Below, piece by piece: positions 25,728 through 33,652 of a stretch of 36,475 nucleotides of DNA. The notes under the pieces were generated by a model that saw only the letters and a program-made list of their open reading frames with translations, had not been told where the DNA came from and did not search any database. This DNA comes from Bacillota bacterium (GTDB lineage Bacteria; Bacillota; Clostridia; Lachnospirales; Lachnospiraceae), in contig JAEZLZ010000100.1 in NCBI GenBank assembly GCA_023415055.1, positions 1 through 36,475 of the forward strand, written 5' to 3'. A program made the position numbers and the translations under genes. The first letter of the stretch is position 1; each line of letters starts with the position of its first letter.

Positions 25728-25852
25728 TGTGAGCTTTTGGTTTGAGGCAGCAGTTTATTGTGATAAAGCTTGTTCCTTAAAAAATATTGGAAAGACGAGG
25801 TTTTGTATTAGAGTATATTGAAGTCAAACATTGCCGATTTGAAGAGTTTATG

Positions 25853-25868
25853 TAACAATCAATTGTTA
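25853..25868. promoter_or_regulatory. TAACAAT-CA-ATTGTTA dyad
   Basis: A 7+2+7 perfect palindrome 45 bases upstream of the methyltransferase remnant. The composition (TAACAAT half-sites) is like MarR- or TetR-type operators, but no such regulator lies in the window. Confidence 0.3.
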
Positions 25869-25913
25869 AAACTGAGAAGTTAAAGTAAATTAGCATTACA
25901 ATGGAGGAACATA

Positions 25914-26003
25914 ATGAAATTATCAGAATATATTGGTTCGCAATTTGGCAAACCGAGAGGGATTTTTGGAAGCATTTGCTGTTATGAACTTGCCTATATT
26001 TGA
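25914..26003 (+). pseudogene. head of a SAM-dependent methyltransferase gene
   Basis: The ATG follows GGAGG at 25903-25907 and reads MKLSEYIGSQFGKPRGIFG then SICC before losing likeness; a TGA follows at 26001. The first 23 residues match the start of class I methyltransferases of Firmicutes (MKLxxYxGxQFxNPxG). No S-adenosylmethionine motif remains. In the same frame after the stop comes TPSYVIILLEIKYRK and LYTGDEK, which looks like the tail of some other protein. So this is probably a deletion product of one or two genes; the overlapping 67-codon ORF at 25933 is an artefact of it. Confidence 0.5.
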
Positions 26004-26068
26004 ACTCCCTCTTATGTTATTATCTTGCTTGAGATTAAATACAGGAAATTATATACAGGAGATGAGAA

Positions 26069-27010
26069 ATGAAAGTAGCAGCCATTCAGTTAGATGCAGC
26101 GTTTGCAGATGTAAAGACAAATTTGATTCGATCTGAAAAATATATCAGACAAGCAGCTTTAATGGGAGCCGAGCTCGTTTTACTTCCCGAATTTTTCACA
26201 TCGGCGATCGGTTTTTCAGAGCAAATGTTGGATATTGCTATACAAAACAATCATGTAATTCGATTGCTGGAACAGTGGGCGGATGAATATAAAGTTATTA
26301 TTGGCGGCTCTTATATAGATTTTGATGGTGAAGGAGCTTTCAATATTTTTAAACTTGTTTTTCCGGGCGGCAAGATTTTTGAGCATAAAAAGGATATTCC
26401 GACACAAATCGAAAACTGTTATTATACAAACGGCGACAAAAACAACGTACTGGTTACGCCGATTGGCAATTTTGGGATTGCCCTGTGTTGGGAAATGATT
26501 CGATATGACACTTTGAGGCGTATGGCAGGAAAAGTTGACCTGGTGTTATCGGGTTCGTGCTGGTGGGATTTACCGGTAAATGCTCCACCTGGAAGAGAAG
26601 CTCTGCGGCTTTATAATCAAAACCTGGCGTGTGAGGCTCCGGTTAACATTGCAAAATTATTAGGTGTACCAGTCATTCATGCAAATCATTGTGGCATAGT
26701 GACAGCATTAAATTTTCCGGATGCTGATAAAATGCAAACAAGACAATTAGTAGGTGCTGCCCAAATTATAGATGAAAATGGTCATATTTTAGCACGCAAA
26801 CACTTTTTCGAAGGTGAGGATATAGTAATCTCGGACATCACATGGAATAGCGAAAGGCGAACTAGTGCCAATGATTTTCCTTCAAGATATTGGATACCCG
26901 ATTTGCCTGAATCTTATATAAATGCATGGGAAACAATTAATTCAAAAGGTAAGCATTATTATAATACGGTAACACTACCCTATTATAAACGTCACAATTT
27001 GGAGCAATAG
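26069..27010 (+). CDS. carbon-nitrogen hydrolase (nitrilase superfamily)
   Basis: 313 residues. The superfamily splits nitriles, amides or carbamoyl groups with a Glu-Lys-Cys triad, all visible: Glu41 in LLPEFF, Lys108 in EHKKDIPTQ and Cys140 in IALCWEMIRY. The long insertion after the Cys (CWWDLPVNAPPGREALRLYN) and the C-terminal FPSRYWIPDLPESYI extension set it apart from the common omega-amidases; the substrate is not evident. ACAGGAGATGAG precedes the ATG. The neighbours give no pathway clue. Confidence 0.9.
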   Translation: MKVAAIQLDAAFADVKTNLIRSEKYIRQAALMGAELVLLPEFFTSAIGFSEQMLDIAIQNNHVIRLLEQWADEYKVIIGGSYIDFDGEGAFNIFKLVFPGGKIFEHKKDIPTQIENCYYTNGDKNNVLVTPIGNFGIALCWEMIRYDTLRRMAGKVDLVLSGSCWWDLPVNAPPGREALRLYNQNLACEAPVNIAKLLGVPVIHANHCGIVTALNFPDADKMQTRQLVGAAQIIDENGHILARKHFFEGEDIVISDITWNSERRTSANDFPSRYWIPDLPESYINAWETINSKGKHYYNTVTLPYYKRHNLEQ

Positions 27011-27070
27011 ACATCCGGGTATTGCCCGAGGGCACAATATCAAATATATAACTTATAGGGGTGACGAACT

Positions 27071-27727
27071 ATGATTGAAATTACTACTTGGATGAATGAT
27101 TTTTTGCAGGCATTACATACGAATTTTGGAGAGCGAGTGTGGTTCGTTGGCTTGCAAGGAAGCTATGGTCGTGGCGAGGCTACCGAAAGAAGCGATATCG
27201 ATATCGTTGTAATACTCAATGAACTGTCAGCTTTGGATATTCGTTCCTATCGTACTATGCTGGATACACTCTCTTATCGAGAATTAATTTGCGGATTCCT
27301 TTCGGGCAAAGACGAAATCATGAATTGGGAAGCATCAGACCTTTTCCAATTCTACTATGATACCAAGCCAATAAAAGGCTGTCTTGATGAACTGCTGCTA
27401 CATATTGACAGCATTGCTGTTGATAGGGCAATCAAAATTGGTGCTTGCAATATCTATCATGGATGTGTCCATAATATGCTGTACGAAAAGAGTGAAGAAA
27501 TTTTACGAGGCCTATATAAGTCGGCATCCTTTGTGGTGCAAGCAATCTGCTTTAAACAGTCAGGCAAATATATTACCCATCAAAGAGATTTGCTGGATGT
27601 CATAAGAGCAGAAGAACAGGCAATCATCCAAACCTTTTTGAGCCTGAAGAATGGCAGTACTGTTGAATTTGAGAGAATGTCCGATACATTGTTTCTTTGG
27701 GCAAAAAGGTGGGTTAATCAAATTTAA
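27071..27727 (+). CDS. nucleotidyltransferase-domain protein
   Basis: 218 residues. The pol-beta type nucleotidyltransferase motif is GSYGRGEATERSDIDI (30-45) with two of the catalytic aspartates (Asp42, Asp44). The C-terminal half is helical (about 115-215), as in the streptomycin/kanamycin adenylyltransferase-like and HEPN-linked groups. It may adenylylate a small molecule such as an antibiotic, or be a solitary MNT-type protein; there is no HEPN partner next to it, which speaks against a toxin-antitoxin pair. GGGGTGA precedes the ATG. The following spacer (27728-27916) is AT-rich and empty. Confidence 0.82.
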   Translation: MIEITTWMNDFLQALHTNFGERVWFVGLQGSYGRGEATERSDIDIVVILNELSALDIRSYRTMLDTLSYRELICGFLSGKDEIMNWEASDLFQFYYDTKPIKGCLDELLLHIDSIAVDRAIKIGACNIYHGCVHNMLYEKSEEILRGLYKSASFVVQAICFKQSGKYITHQRDLLDVIRAEEQAIIQTFLSLKNGSTVEFERMSDTLFLWAKRWVNQI

Positions 27728-27916
27728 AATAACCAATGAAAAACATTTTTCAAAAAAGTGTATTAAAGTAATGGTATTTGTCGATGTGATGTGAAACCTT
27801 AAATACTTGACTGGGATAGTAATGCAAAATATTATAAAATAACGAGGGAAAAATCTTCTTAACGGAGCAGAAGGAATTAAATTAATATCTGTAAATAAAG
27901 AAAGGAAGATTAGATT

Positions 27917-28261
27917 ATGGCGAAATATGAGAGAAGTCTAAAAGGAGACTTTAATGAGCTGCTGAATTGGATCCATAGAGATGTTACCAACGGAGGCTCT
28001 ACCGTAAGCTATGAGGACGGAAGCGATATTGATCTGGTAGATACACGCGTAGCTGTCCGGGTTTATGAACGGTATAGTATCGCGGGAGCGAACCGTGTAA
28101 GTATGAACTTAACGATTGTAGGAGCCGGCGAGGATCTATTTGTAAGTGCGATTACCTCCGGTGGTAGTCAGGCGGTTTTCTTTAAGATCAATACTATCGG
28201 AGAAGAGAATTTTCTGGAAGTATGTAAGAGCTCGGTAGAAAGCTATATTCAAAATCAATAG
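27917..28261 (+). CDS. DUF6054-type conserved small protein
   Basis: 114 residues. The pattern MAKYERSLKGDFNELLNWI, AVRVYERYSIAGANRVSMNL and TSGGSQAVFFKINTIGEENF is one I know as a conserved Firmicute family (DUF6054). It is soluble, with no signal peptide, and alternates strands and a C-terminal helix. GAAAGGAAG precedes the ATG. Function unknown; GC content is higher than in the flanks, like the following SnoaL-like gene. Confidence 0.7.
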   Translation: MAKYERSLKGDFNELLNWIHRDVTNGGSTVSYEDGSDIDLVDTRVAVRVYERYSIAGANRVSMNLTIVGAGEDLFVSAITSGGSQAVFFKINTIGEENFLEVCKSSVESYIQNQ

Positions 28262-28386
28262 ATTAAAAAGAGGCAGAGGATATAAAATAAGCAAAGGTAT
28301 GTCAACTGTTCAAATGAAAAAATGGAGTAAGGTGCCTGTATTGTCGTCAAAATCCATAAAATGATCAGAAGATAGAGGAATAGACA

Positions 28387-28770
28387 ATGGAACGAGAAGA
28401 TGTAATTAAGAACTACTTTCTTTCCTGGATACGGAAGGACCAGACTGAATTTGCTGATACCTTCTCGAAGGAGATCGTGTACAGTGAATGCTATGGACCG
28501 GAATATCGCGGCATCACCGAGGTTATTAAGTGGTTCAACGATTGGCAGGAGCACGGTAGTGTGTTAACCTGGAACATTAAAAGCATGATTCAGGAAAAGG
28601 ATATGCTTGTCGCAGAATGGTATTTCCGATGTGTTTATGATGGTGTTGAGGACGGCTTTGATGGTGTCTCGCTGGTTCAATTCGATGCGGAAAACAAGAT
28701 TGTGTCATTAAAGGAATTTCAATCGAAGGCAGAGCATTATTACCCATATGGTTCAACTGCAGATAAATAA
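28387..28770 (+). CDS. SnoaL/NTF2-like protein
   Basis: 127 residues of the NTF2-like cone fold: an N-terminal helix pair (MEREDVIKNYFLSWIRKDQTEF), ECYGPEYRGITEVIKWFNDW, then strands AEWYFRCVYDGVEDGFDGVSL and KIVSLKEFQSKAEHYYPY. That progression is typical of SnoaL-like proteins, which bind or isomerise small hydrophobic ligands. AGAGGAA precedes the ATG. The DUF5131 gene follows after 19 bases and may be cotranscribed. Confidence 0.8.
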   Translation: MEREDVIKNYFLSWIRKDQTEFADTFSKEIVYSECYGPEYRGITEVIKWFNDWQEHGSVLTWNIKSMIQEKDMLVAEWYFRCVYDGVEDGFDGVSLVQFDAENKIVSLKEFQSKAEHYYPYGSTADK

Positions 28771-28789
28771 TACATGGGAGGTATAGAAT

Positions 28790-29497
28790 ATGGCGGTATG
28801 GAATCCCTGGAGAGGCTGTCACAGGTATAGTGAGGGTTGCCGATTTTGTTATATACATAAGGGCGATGGTAAACGTGGCGTTGATACAAATCATATCACC
28901 AAAACAGACAAATTTACAGCTCCCATTGAGAAGAATAAAAAAGGGGAATATAAGATCAAACCCGGGCAGCTGGTTTACCTGTGCTTTACATCCGATTTTT
29001 TGATTGCGGATGCAGATGATTGGCGGGCCGAATGCTGGCAGATGATCAAGGAACGCCAGGACTTGCATTTTGTATTCCTGACAAAGCGGATTGAACGCTT
29101 TGCAAGCGGTATCCCAGAGGACTGGGGAGAAGGATATGATAATGTAACGGTGGGTTGTACCATAGAAAACCAGGAGATGGCGGATGTTCGCTTATCCATC
29201 TTTCGTGACCTGCCGATTAAGCATAAGAATATTATTTGCCAGCCGTTACTGGAGCAAATTAATATTGTAGATTATCTAAAGTATGTTGAACTTGTGGTGG
29301 TTGGCGGTGAATCAGATTATAGTGCACGTCCATTGAATTATGATTGGGTTTTGTCGCTTAGGGAACAATGCATCGCCACGAATACTCATTTTGAGTTCCG
29401 ACAATGCGGGACCTATTTTATCAAGGATGGAAAGACTTTCACGCTAAATGTACGGCAGTTATGCAGTCAGGCAAGAAAAGCAGGGATTGACTGCTAA
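28790..29497 (+). CDS. DUF5131 (phage Gp37/Gp68-like) protein
   Basis: 235 residues. The N-terminal WNPWRGCHRYSEGCRFCYIH has the three-cysteine arrangement of the DUF5131 family, which resembles radical-SAM TIM-barrel proteins and was first noted in phages. CFTSDFLIADADDWRAECW, FLTKRIERF and VVVGGESDYSARPLNYDWV are also family segments. Activity is not known; an iron-sulfur cluster at the cysteines is inferred. GGGAGG precedes the ATG. Confidence 0.85.
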   Translation: MAVWNPWRGCHRYSEGCRFCYIHKGDGKRGVDTNHITKTDKFTAPIEKNKKGEYKIKPGQLVYLCFTSDFLIADADDWRAECWQMIKERQDLHFVFLTKRIERFASGIPEDWGEGYDNVTVGCTIENQEMADVRLSIFRDLPIKHKNIICQPLLEQINIVDYLKYVELVVVGGESDYSARPLNYDWVLSLREQCIATNTHFEFRQCGTYFIKDGKTFTLNVRQLCSQARKAGIDC

Positions 29498-29656
29498 TTG
29501 ATAAGCGGCGCAGTAACAAGAAGGGAATGAATGCTGCCAGAGGAGGTTTACCTGTCTTAATCAATACTTGGAGACGTCAGAAATTCAGATGAAACTATGA
29601 CATACTGCTGTCGCCATTACTATGTTATTCTTTGAATAAAAAGGAGAAGATAAGCT

Positions 29657-29906
29657 ATGAATTTTTATGAGATGAAGGACATGGCATTGTGTGGATTAGC
29701 CTGCGTATTATGCAGCGAGACAGATTGCCCCGGATGCAAAGCCAGAGGCTGCTCACAGGTAAGCGATTGCTCGGTCTACCAATGTTCTACCGGACGCGGG
29801 CTGGACGGCTGTTACCAATGCGATCAATTATGATGATTTGCAGACGGTAGACGAAATTATGCTGCTGATCCAATTTGGACGTAGTGATGGGAGGAGAATG
29901 AGATGA
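29657..29906 (+). pseudogene. DUF3795 gene with internal deletion
   Basis: AAGGAGAA precedes ATG 29657. The first 57 codons give a cysteine-rich DUF3795 head (LCGLACVLCSETDCPGCKAR, GRGLDGCYQCDQ) and stop at TGA 29831-29833. From about 29826, in another frame, comes NYDDLQTVDEIMLLIQFGR, the usual C-terminus of such proteins, ending 29906. About 60-80 residues between (the EFPCDE... region and helices) are missing. The tail overlaps the start of the next gene by four bases. The joint lies at about 29822-29830. Confidence 0.7.
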
Positions 29907-30415
29907 GGAGAGTATATCGTATCTTATTTGGTTTACATGCATTTGTTGGAATAGGTGCAATGGGTGGTGGAATGATGGCAATTTTATTCCCGGAGGGTCC
30001 GGGGGGAATGCCGGTCGATGCACTAAATAATTCCCCTTTTCATGACTATCTTATTCCGGGCATTATTCTGTTCTTAATCATTGGTGTAGGAAATGTAGCA
30101 TGTGCATTATCAATGCATTTTAAATCAAAATATCAGGGTTACATAAGCAGTGTATTTAGCTGGGCTTTAGTTATTTGGATTATAGTTCAATGCATCATGC
30201 TTCGCGTGATTGTTTCGCTGCATGTGATATTCTTTCTGATCGGACTGGTGGAAGCTGTATTATCTGCCATGATGTTGTTTTCGCAACACCTGTTCCCGGC
30301 AGATATAATTCATAACATGATAATGAAATTAGATGAAGAATTTCCCGATAACCGGTTAATTAAAAATATCAGTCAATTGCAAAAGAAAATATACGATGCA
30401 GGTGGACTGCGATAA
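29903..30415 (+). CDS. four-helix membrane protein
   Basis: 170 residues with four hydrophobic segments (about 8-30, 48-68, 83-100, 102-128) and a charged cytoplasmic tail of about 35 residues (IIHNMIMKLDEEFPDNRLIK...). The loop FPEGPGGMPVDALNNSPF between helices 1 and 2 is probably outside. GGGAGGAG at 29889-29896 supports the start. I do not recognise a family. It begins within the end of the broken DUF3795 gene and so would once have been translated in coupling with it. Confidence 0.7.
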   Translation: MRRVYRILFGLHAFVGIGAMGGGMMAILFPEGPGGMPVDALNNSPFHDYLIPGIILFLIIGVGNVACALSMHFKSKYQGYISSVFSWALVIWIIVQCIMLRVIVSLHVIFFLIGLVEAVLSAMMLFSQHLFPADIIHNMIMKLDEEFPDNRLIKNISQLQKKIYDAGGLR

Positions 30416-30531
30416 TTTAAAATAGTCCGATCACTAGTTTAGATTCTTTCGATTTTAATTTACATTAGGGCAGGTAAATATATAAGGGTTTATAGAATTG
30501 GCAAATTCAATTGGTGCTTTTGGGGGAGATT

Positions 30532-30825
30532 ATGAAAAACGAAATAGATTTTTCTACGATAACAGCGTGTGGCGAGTGCTGTGTCGGTTGCAAGAAGAAG
30601 GAAGAAGGAATATGTCAAGGTTGCATCGAATCAGACGGCCATTGCAAGGAGTGGGCACAGACAGGCCGTTGTCCGGTCCATGCATGTGCAGGGCTCCATC
30701 AAGTGCAGTTTTGCGGATTATGCCCTGACTTTCCATGCAAGGAATTAACCACCAGAATACATTGGAATCCTAACATTGTTGAGCACTTAGCTGATCTTGC
30801 AAAACGTTATAGCGAGGTTTTATAA
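30532..30825 (+). CDS. DUF3795 cysteine-rich protein
   Basis: 97 residues with about eleven cysteines: ACGECCVGCKKKEEGICQGC, HCKEWAQTGRCPVHACAG and CGLCPDFPCKEL. The spacing indicates several zinc or iron-sulfur sites, as in DUF3795. The C-terminal RIHWNPNIVEHLADLAKRY is the expected tail, so unlike the neighbour at 29657 this copy is complete. GGGGGAGA at 30521-30528 supports ATG 30532 over an in-frame start at 30511. Confidence 0.85.
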   Translation: MKNEIDFSTITACGECCVGCKKKEEGICQGCIESDGHCKEWAQTGRCPVHACAGLHQVQFCGLCPDFPCKELTTRIHWNPNIVEHLADLAKRYSEVL

Positions 30826-30938
30826 TATTTTGACCGGGGCTTAGTGCATCGAACTCCAGTTATATCAACCGGATAAATGGATTAACATAAAATAACCTCA
30901 CTTAATATAATGGAGTAAAAGCTCATCAGAGGTTTTGT

Positions 30939-32222
30939 ATGGAGATATATGTGGTACAGCAGGGGGATACCATTGATTCAATCGCCCAGAGATTTGGTGT
31001 ATCAGCCACAAAATTAATTATCGATAACGGTATCGCTATGCCAGGTCAACTAGTAGTTGGTCAAACACTCGTTATTACTTATCCGGAACAGGTTTATACT
31101 GTGAAGGATGGAGACACTTTAGCCGGTATTGCAGAGACTTTTCATGTTCCCGTCATGCAGCTACTGAGAAATAACCCTGATCTTTCGAACCGGCAATATG
31201 TTTATCCCAGTGAGACGATTGTCATCAGTTTTGATAACAATATGGGGGAGGTATTGGTAGCCGGCTACACTTACCCATTTATAAGAAATGATATCCATAG
31301 AATGACTTTACCATCCTTGACCTATCAGCTCATATTAAACTATCGTTTCGATGGTGAGGGCAACATAGCTGGTACGGATGAAGATGTTGCTATTATTCAG
31401 ACAGCTCAAATATATGGGGTGGCTTCCACTTTGGTGCTAACAGCATATTCGGCAACCGGAGATATTGATATTGATGTTGTAATTAGAATATTACAGGATC
31501 AGCAGCTTCAGGATAAGCTTATAGAGAACCTTCTTAATATCCTAAAATTAAAGGAATACACCGGAGTGAATCTAGCGTTTCAATTCATCAATGTCGCGAA
31601 CCAACAGCTTTATTTGAACTTTTTGACTAAAGTATCAAACCGCTTACATCAGGAGGGTTATTCCGTATTTTTAACACTCAATCCGGGACTGACTTATGAT
31701 GGGAATAGTGTCACGTTCGAACAAATTAATTATGCAGATCTTAGTGCAGCGTCAGACGGAATACTGTTTTTATCCTATGATTGGGGGACCTTAGATCGAC
31801 CACCTATACAGCTTTCTGTTGTAACAACCAGCTCATTATTAGACTATATTGTATCGCAGGTTCCACTTAATAAGATCAGAATAGGGCTGCCGACACTGGG
31901 ATACGACTGGCAGCTACCTTATGTACCGGGGCAGTCAAGGGCGAATGCCCTTAATTTTGATTCCGTCTTGGAATTAGCCGGTCAGATGAATGCGGTTATT
32001 CAATATGATGAGAATACGTTATCCGCATTTTTTGAATATGCTGACATTAATAACCAGCAGCACATTGTTTGGTTTAGGGATGCAAGAAGTATAGATTCCT
32101 CATTAAAAATTCTGCAGAGTTATGGTATCGAAGGAATAGGCATCTGGAACATAATGTACTATTTCTCACAGATGTGGCTTGTGATCAATACCCAATACCA
32201 AATCAGGAAGATAGAGGGATGA
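30939..32222 (+). CDS. double-LysM protein with a degenerate GH18 domain
   Basis: 427 residues. Two LysM peptidoglycan-binding modules (about 3-47 and 51-96) precede a GH18-like TIM barrel (about 105-427), the architecture of YaaH/YdhD-type spore cortex or coat proteins. There is no signal peptide, which is also usual for spore-coat members. The GH18 signature DxxDxDxE should fall at 206-216, but the sequence is YTGVNLAFQF: Ala213 replaces the last Asp and Gln215 replaces the catalytic Glu. Other barrel landmarks are kept (LFLSYDWG, IGLPTLGYDW, GIWNIMYYF). It is therefore likely a binding protein and not a hydrolase. The ribosome site is weak (AGAGG at 30926-30930). Confidence 0.88.
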   Translation: MEIYVVQQGDTIDSIAQRFGVSATKLIIDNGIAMPGQLVVGQTLVITYPEQVYTVKDGDTLAGIAETFHVPVMQLLRNNPDLSNRQYVYPSETIVISFDNNMGEVLVAGYTYPFIRNDIHRMTLPSLTYQLILNYRFDGEGNIAGTDEDVAIIQTAQIYGVASTLVLTAYSATGDIDIDVVIRILQDQQLQDKLIENLLNILKLKEYTGVNLAFQFINVANQQLYLNFLTKVSNRLHQEGYSVFLTLNPGLTYDGNSVTFEQINYADLSAASDGILFLSYDWGTLDRPPIQLSVVTTSSLLDYIVSQVPLNKIRIGLPTLGYDWQLPYVPGQSRANALNFDSVLELAGQMNAVIQYDENTLSAFFEYADINNQQHIVWFRDARSIDSSLKILQSYGIEGIGIWNIMYYFSQMWLVINTQYQIRKIEG

Positions 32223-32268
32223 ATCACAGATGCCAAAATCACCTAATTCTAAGCTGTCCCTTTAAAAT

Positions 32269-32628
32269 CTATTTATATATAAGATCTTTTAGGACAACCA
32301 CAGCAATCAAAAGAGCTCCTGTACAAAACATAAAAAGCAAAAATCCCATGCTGCTGTTCCGATTTTTATAGTTTTCTTCTGTGATCTCATCCGAAGATTT
32401 TGTCCCTATGCTTTTTGACATAAAGTATTTTGCATCCGCTGAATTATTACCGCTTCCCATCATGGAAAACCCTCCAATGATTAAGCAGATAATTCCTATG
32501 TAAACCAGGAGATCACTTATGTTCATCTTTGAAAAATAGGATATAAGAAAGGCCAGTCCAATCAATAAAGCATCTGTTATCAAAAGCTTCAAAACAAATT
32601 TACTTATTCTTTTCGTTATTCCTTTCAT
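32269..32628 (-). CDS. small membrane protein of unknown family
   Basis: 119 residues with three hydrophobic segments (about 11-30, 39-57 and 93-115) and a Ser/Asn-rich cytoplasmic or outer loop (GSGNNSADAKYFMSKSIGTK...). The basic start MKGITKRISKF suggests an inward N-terminus. On the minus strand AAAGGAAT lies ahead of the ATG. It is convergent with the LysM gene, whose stop is about 45 bases away. The spacer 32629-32863 is AT-rich and holds nothing I can name. Confidence 0.65.
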   Translation of the reverse strand: MKGITKRISKFVLKLLITDALLIGLAFLISYFSKMNISDLLVYIGIICLIIGGFSMMGSGNNSADAKYFMSKSIGTKSSDEITEENYKNRNSSMGFLLFMFCTGALLIAVVVLKDLIYK

Positions 32629-32863
32629 TCACCCTTTACCTCGTTTCTGTATGCTTTTGTGCGTCTTAAGCTGTGTGTACCGATAGTATTATGTAAAATA
32701 TAAACATTTTTACAACATGTTACCATAATTTGTATAATTTGTACAGTATAATTCACTTTATAAACTCATTCTTGCAAGTCCATAAGGCCGAAATCCCATT
32801 TTTATAAGGGCTATATTAGGATAAAATATAATGCAAGAAAATCATACTTAAAAAGGAGCATAA

Positions 32864-33355
32864 ATGAGCAGATTAACCTATTTTGCCAGTGATACATGCT
32901 TAGAAGAACAGCACAACCCATACGTTAAGCTACTATCGGTGAATCAAGCCTTGGAGCTGGGACTTAAGATCGAATTAAGCATGTTTGGCGATGATTTTGA
33001 TCGAGATAAGCCAAATGTAATATTGCATTGTGATGATATGGTGAAATTTGAGTACCCTAATATCTTTTCTATAAACAAGGATGGATTCTATGATGATATT
33101 GGAACCTCAAAGCGATTTTGCACTGGATTGGAATGGAACTACTCAGATGACACGGTTGAAGTCGTGCTCAGATATATTCAAAACCATCTGAAGACAGCAT
33201 CAGAAATTGAATTATGGTGTGTTTGGCTGGGTGGAGAAGATATACCGACCCATGTGAAAAAGACACAGTGCCAAATAGATGATTTGACGGTTGAGCGATT
33301 GAAAAAATTCTATGTGAGTGAAGCGGGTAATCAATGGTTATTGGTTAAAAGTTAA
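32864..33355 (+). CDS. conserved hypothetical protein
   Basis: 163 residues, acidic and soluble. Recognisable features are only general: a mixed alpha/beta pattern, several Trp residues in the C-terminal half (EWNYSDD, ELWCVWLGGED, QWLL), and no signal peptide or membrane segment. AAAAAGGAG precedes the ATG, and a strong terminator follows, which supports a real gene. I have seen similar sequences only as uncharacterised Firmicute proteins and do not assign a function. Confidence 0.7.
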   Translation: MSRLTYFASDTCLEEQHNPYVKLLSVNQALELGLKIELSMFGDDFDRDKPNVILHCDDMVKFEYPNIFSINKDGFYDDIGTSKRFCTGLEWNYSDDTVEVVLRYIQNHLKTASEIELWCVWLGGEDIPTHVKKTQCQIDDLTVERLKKFYVSEAGNQWLLVKS

Positions 33356-33368
33356 ACCTCTTAATCAT

Positions 33369-33414
33369 GCTAAAACCGAACTTCCCTTTCGTGTTTGGGA
33401 AGTTCGGTTTTTAG
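33369..33414. terminator. strong terminator, possibly bidirectional
   Basis: GCTAAAACCGAACTTCCC (33369-33386) pairs with GGGAAGTTCGG and TTTTTAGC (33397-33415) with one extra T. T-rich on the + side and A-rich on the other, so it may serve both the gene before it and the minus-strand small gene at 33458. Confidence 0.85.
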
Positions 33415-33457
33415 CAAAAACTCGGATATCAAAAAGGAAAATTAACTCCCTGTAGAA

Positions 33458-33619
33458 TTAAAAATGCATTTCCTCATGATAATCAATCTTAAGTTTCTGT
33501 TGCCTTTTCTTATTTTCGAAAACGGCTGTACGATATTTAACACCACTGGAAACCCGTTTCTTACGTTCTTCCGGAGTTTCTTTTGTGAGTATCAATAATT
33601 TTGATTTTTTATTTTTCAT
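33458..33619 (-). CDS. small basic protein downstream of rtcB
   Basis: 53 residues, too short for usual ORF cut-offs: MKNKKSKLLILTKETPEERK, KRVSSGVKYRTAVFENKK and a tail ending DYHEEMHF. Lys/Arg-rich with no hydrophobic segment. GGAGAA precedes the ATG on the minus strand; an in-frame ATG at 33631 has a poorer site. Similar tiny basic proteins with a LTKETPEER segment are, as I recall, conserved in clostridia. It lies 33 bases after the RtcB remnant and would be cotranscribed with it, so an RNA-linked role is conceivable. Confidence 0.6.
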   Translation of the reverse strand: MKNKKSKLLILTKETPEERKKRVSSGVKYRTAVFENKKRQQKLKIDYHEEMHF

Positions 33620-33652
33620 TGTTTTCTCCATATTCCATATTCATTATTCACA

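Noticed and set aside
25933..26136. 67-codon ORF overlapping the nitrilase start
   Set aside because: It lacks a ribosome site, overlaps the nitrilase gene by 68 bases in another frame, and is explained by the methyltransferase remnant.
27071..27727. MNT-HEPN toxin-antitoxin system
   Set aside because: The nucleotidyltransferase has no adjacent HEPN gene and is followed by 190 empty bases and DUF6054.
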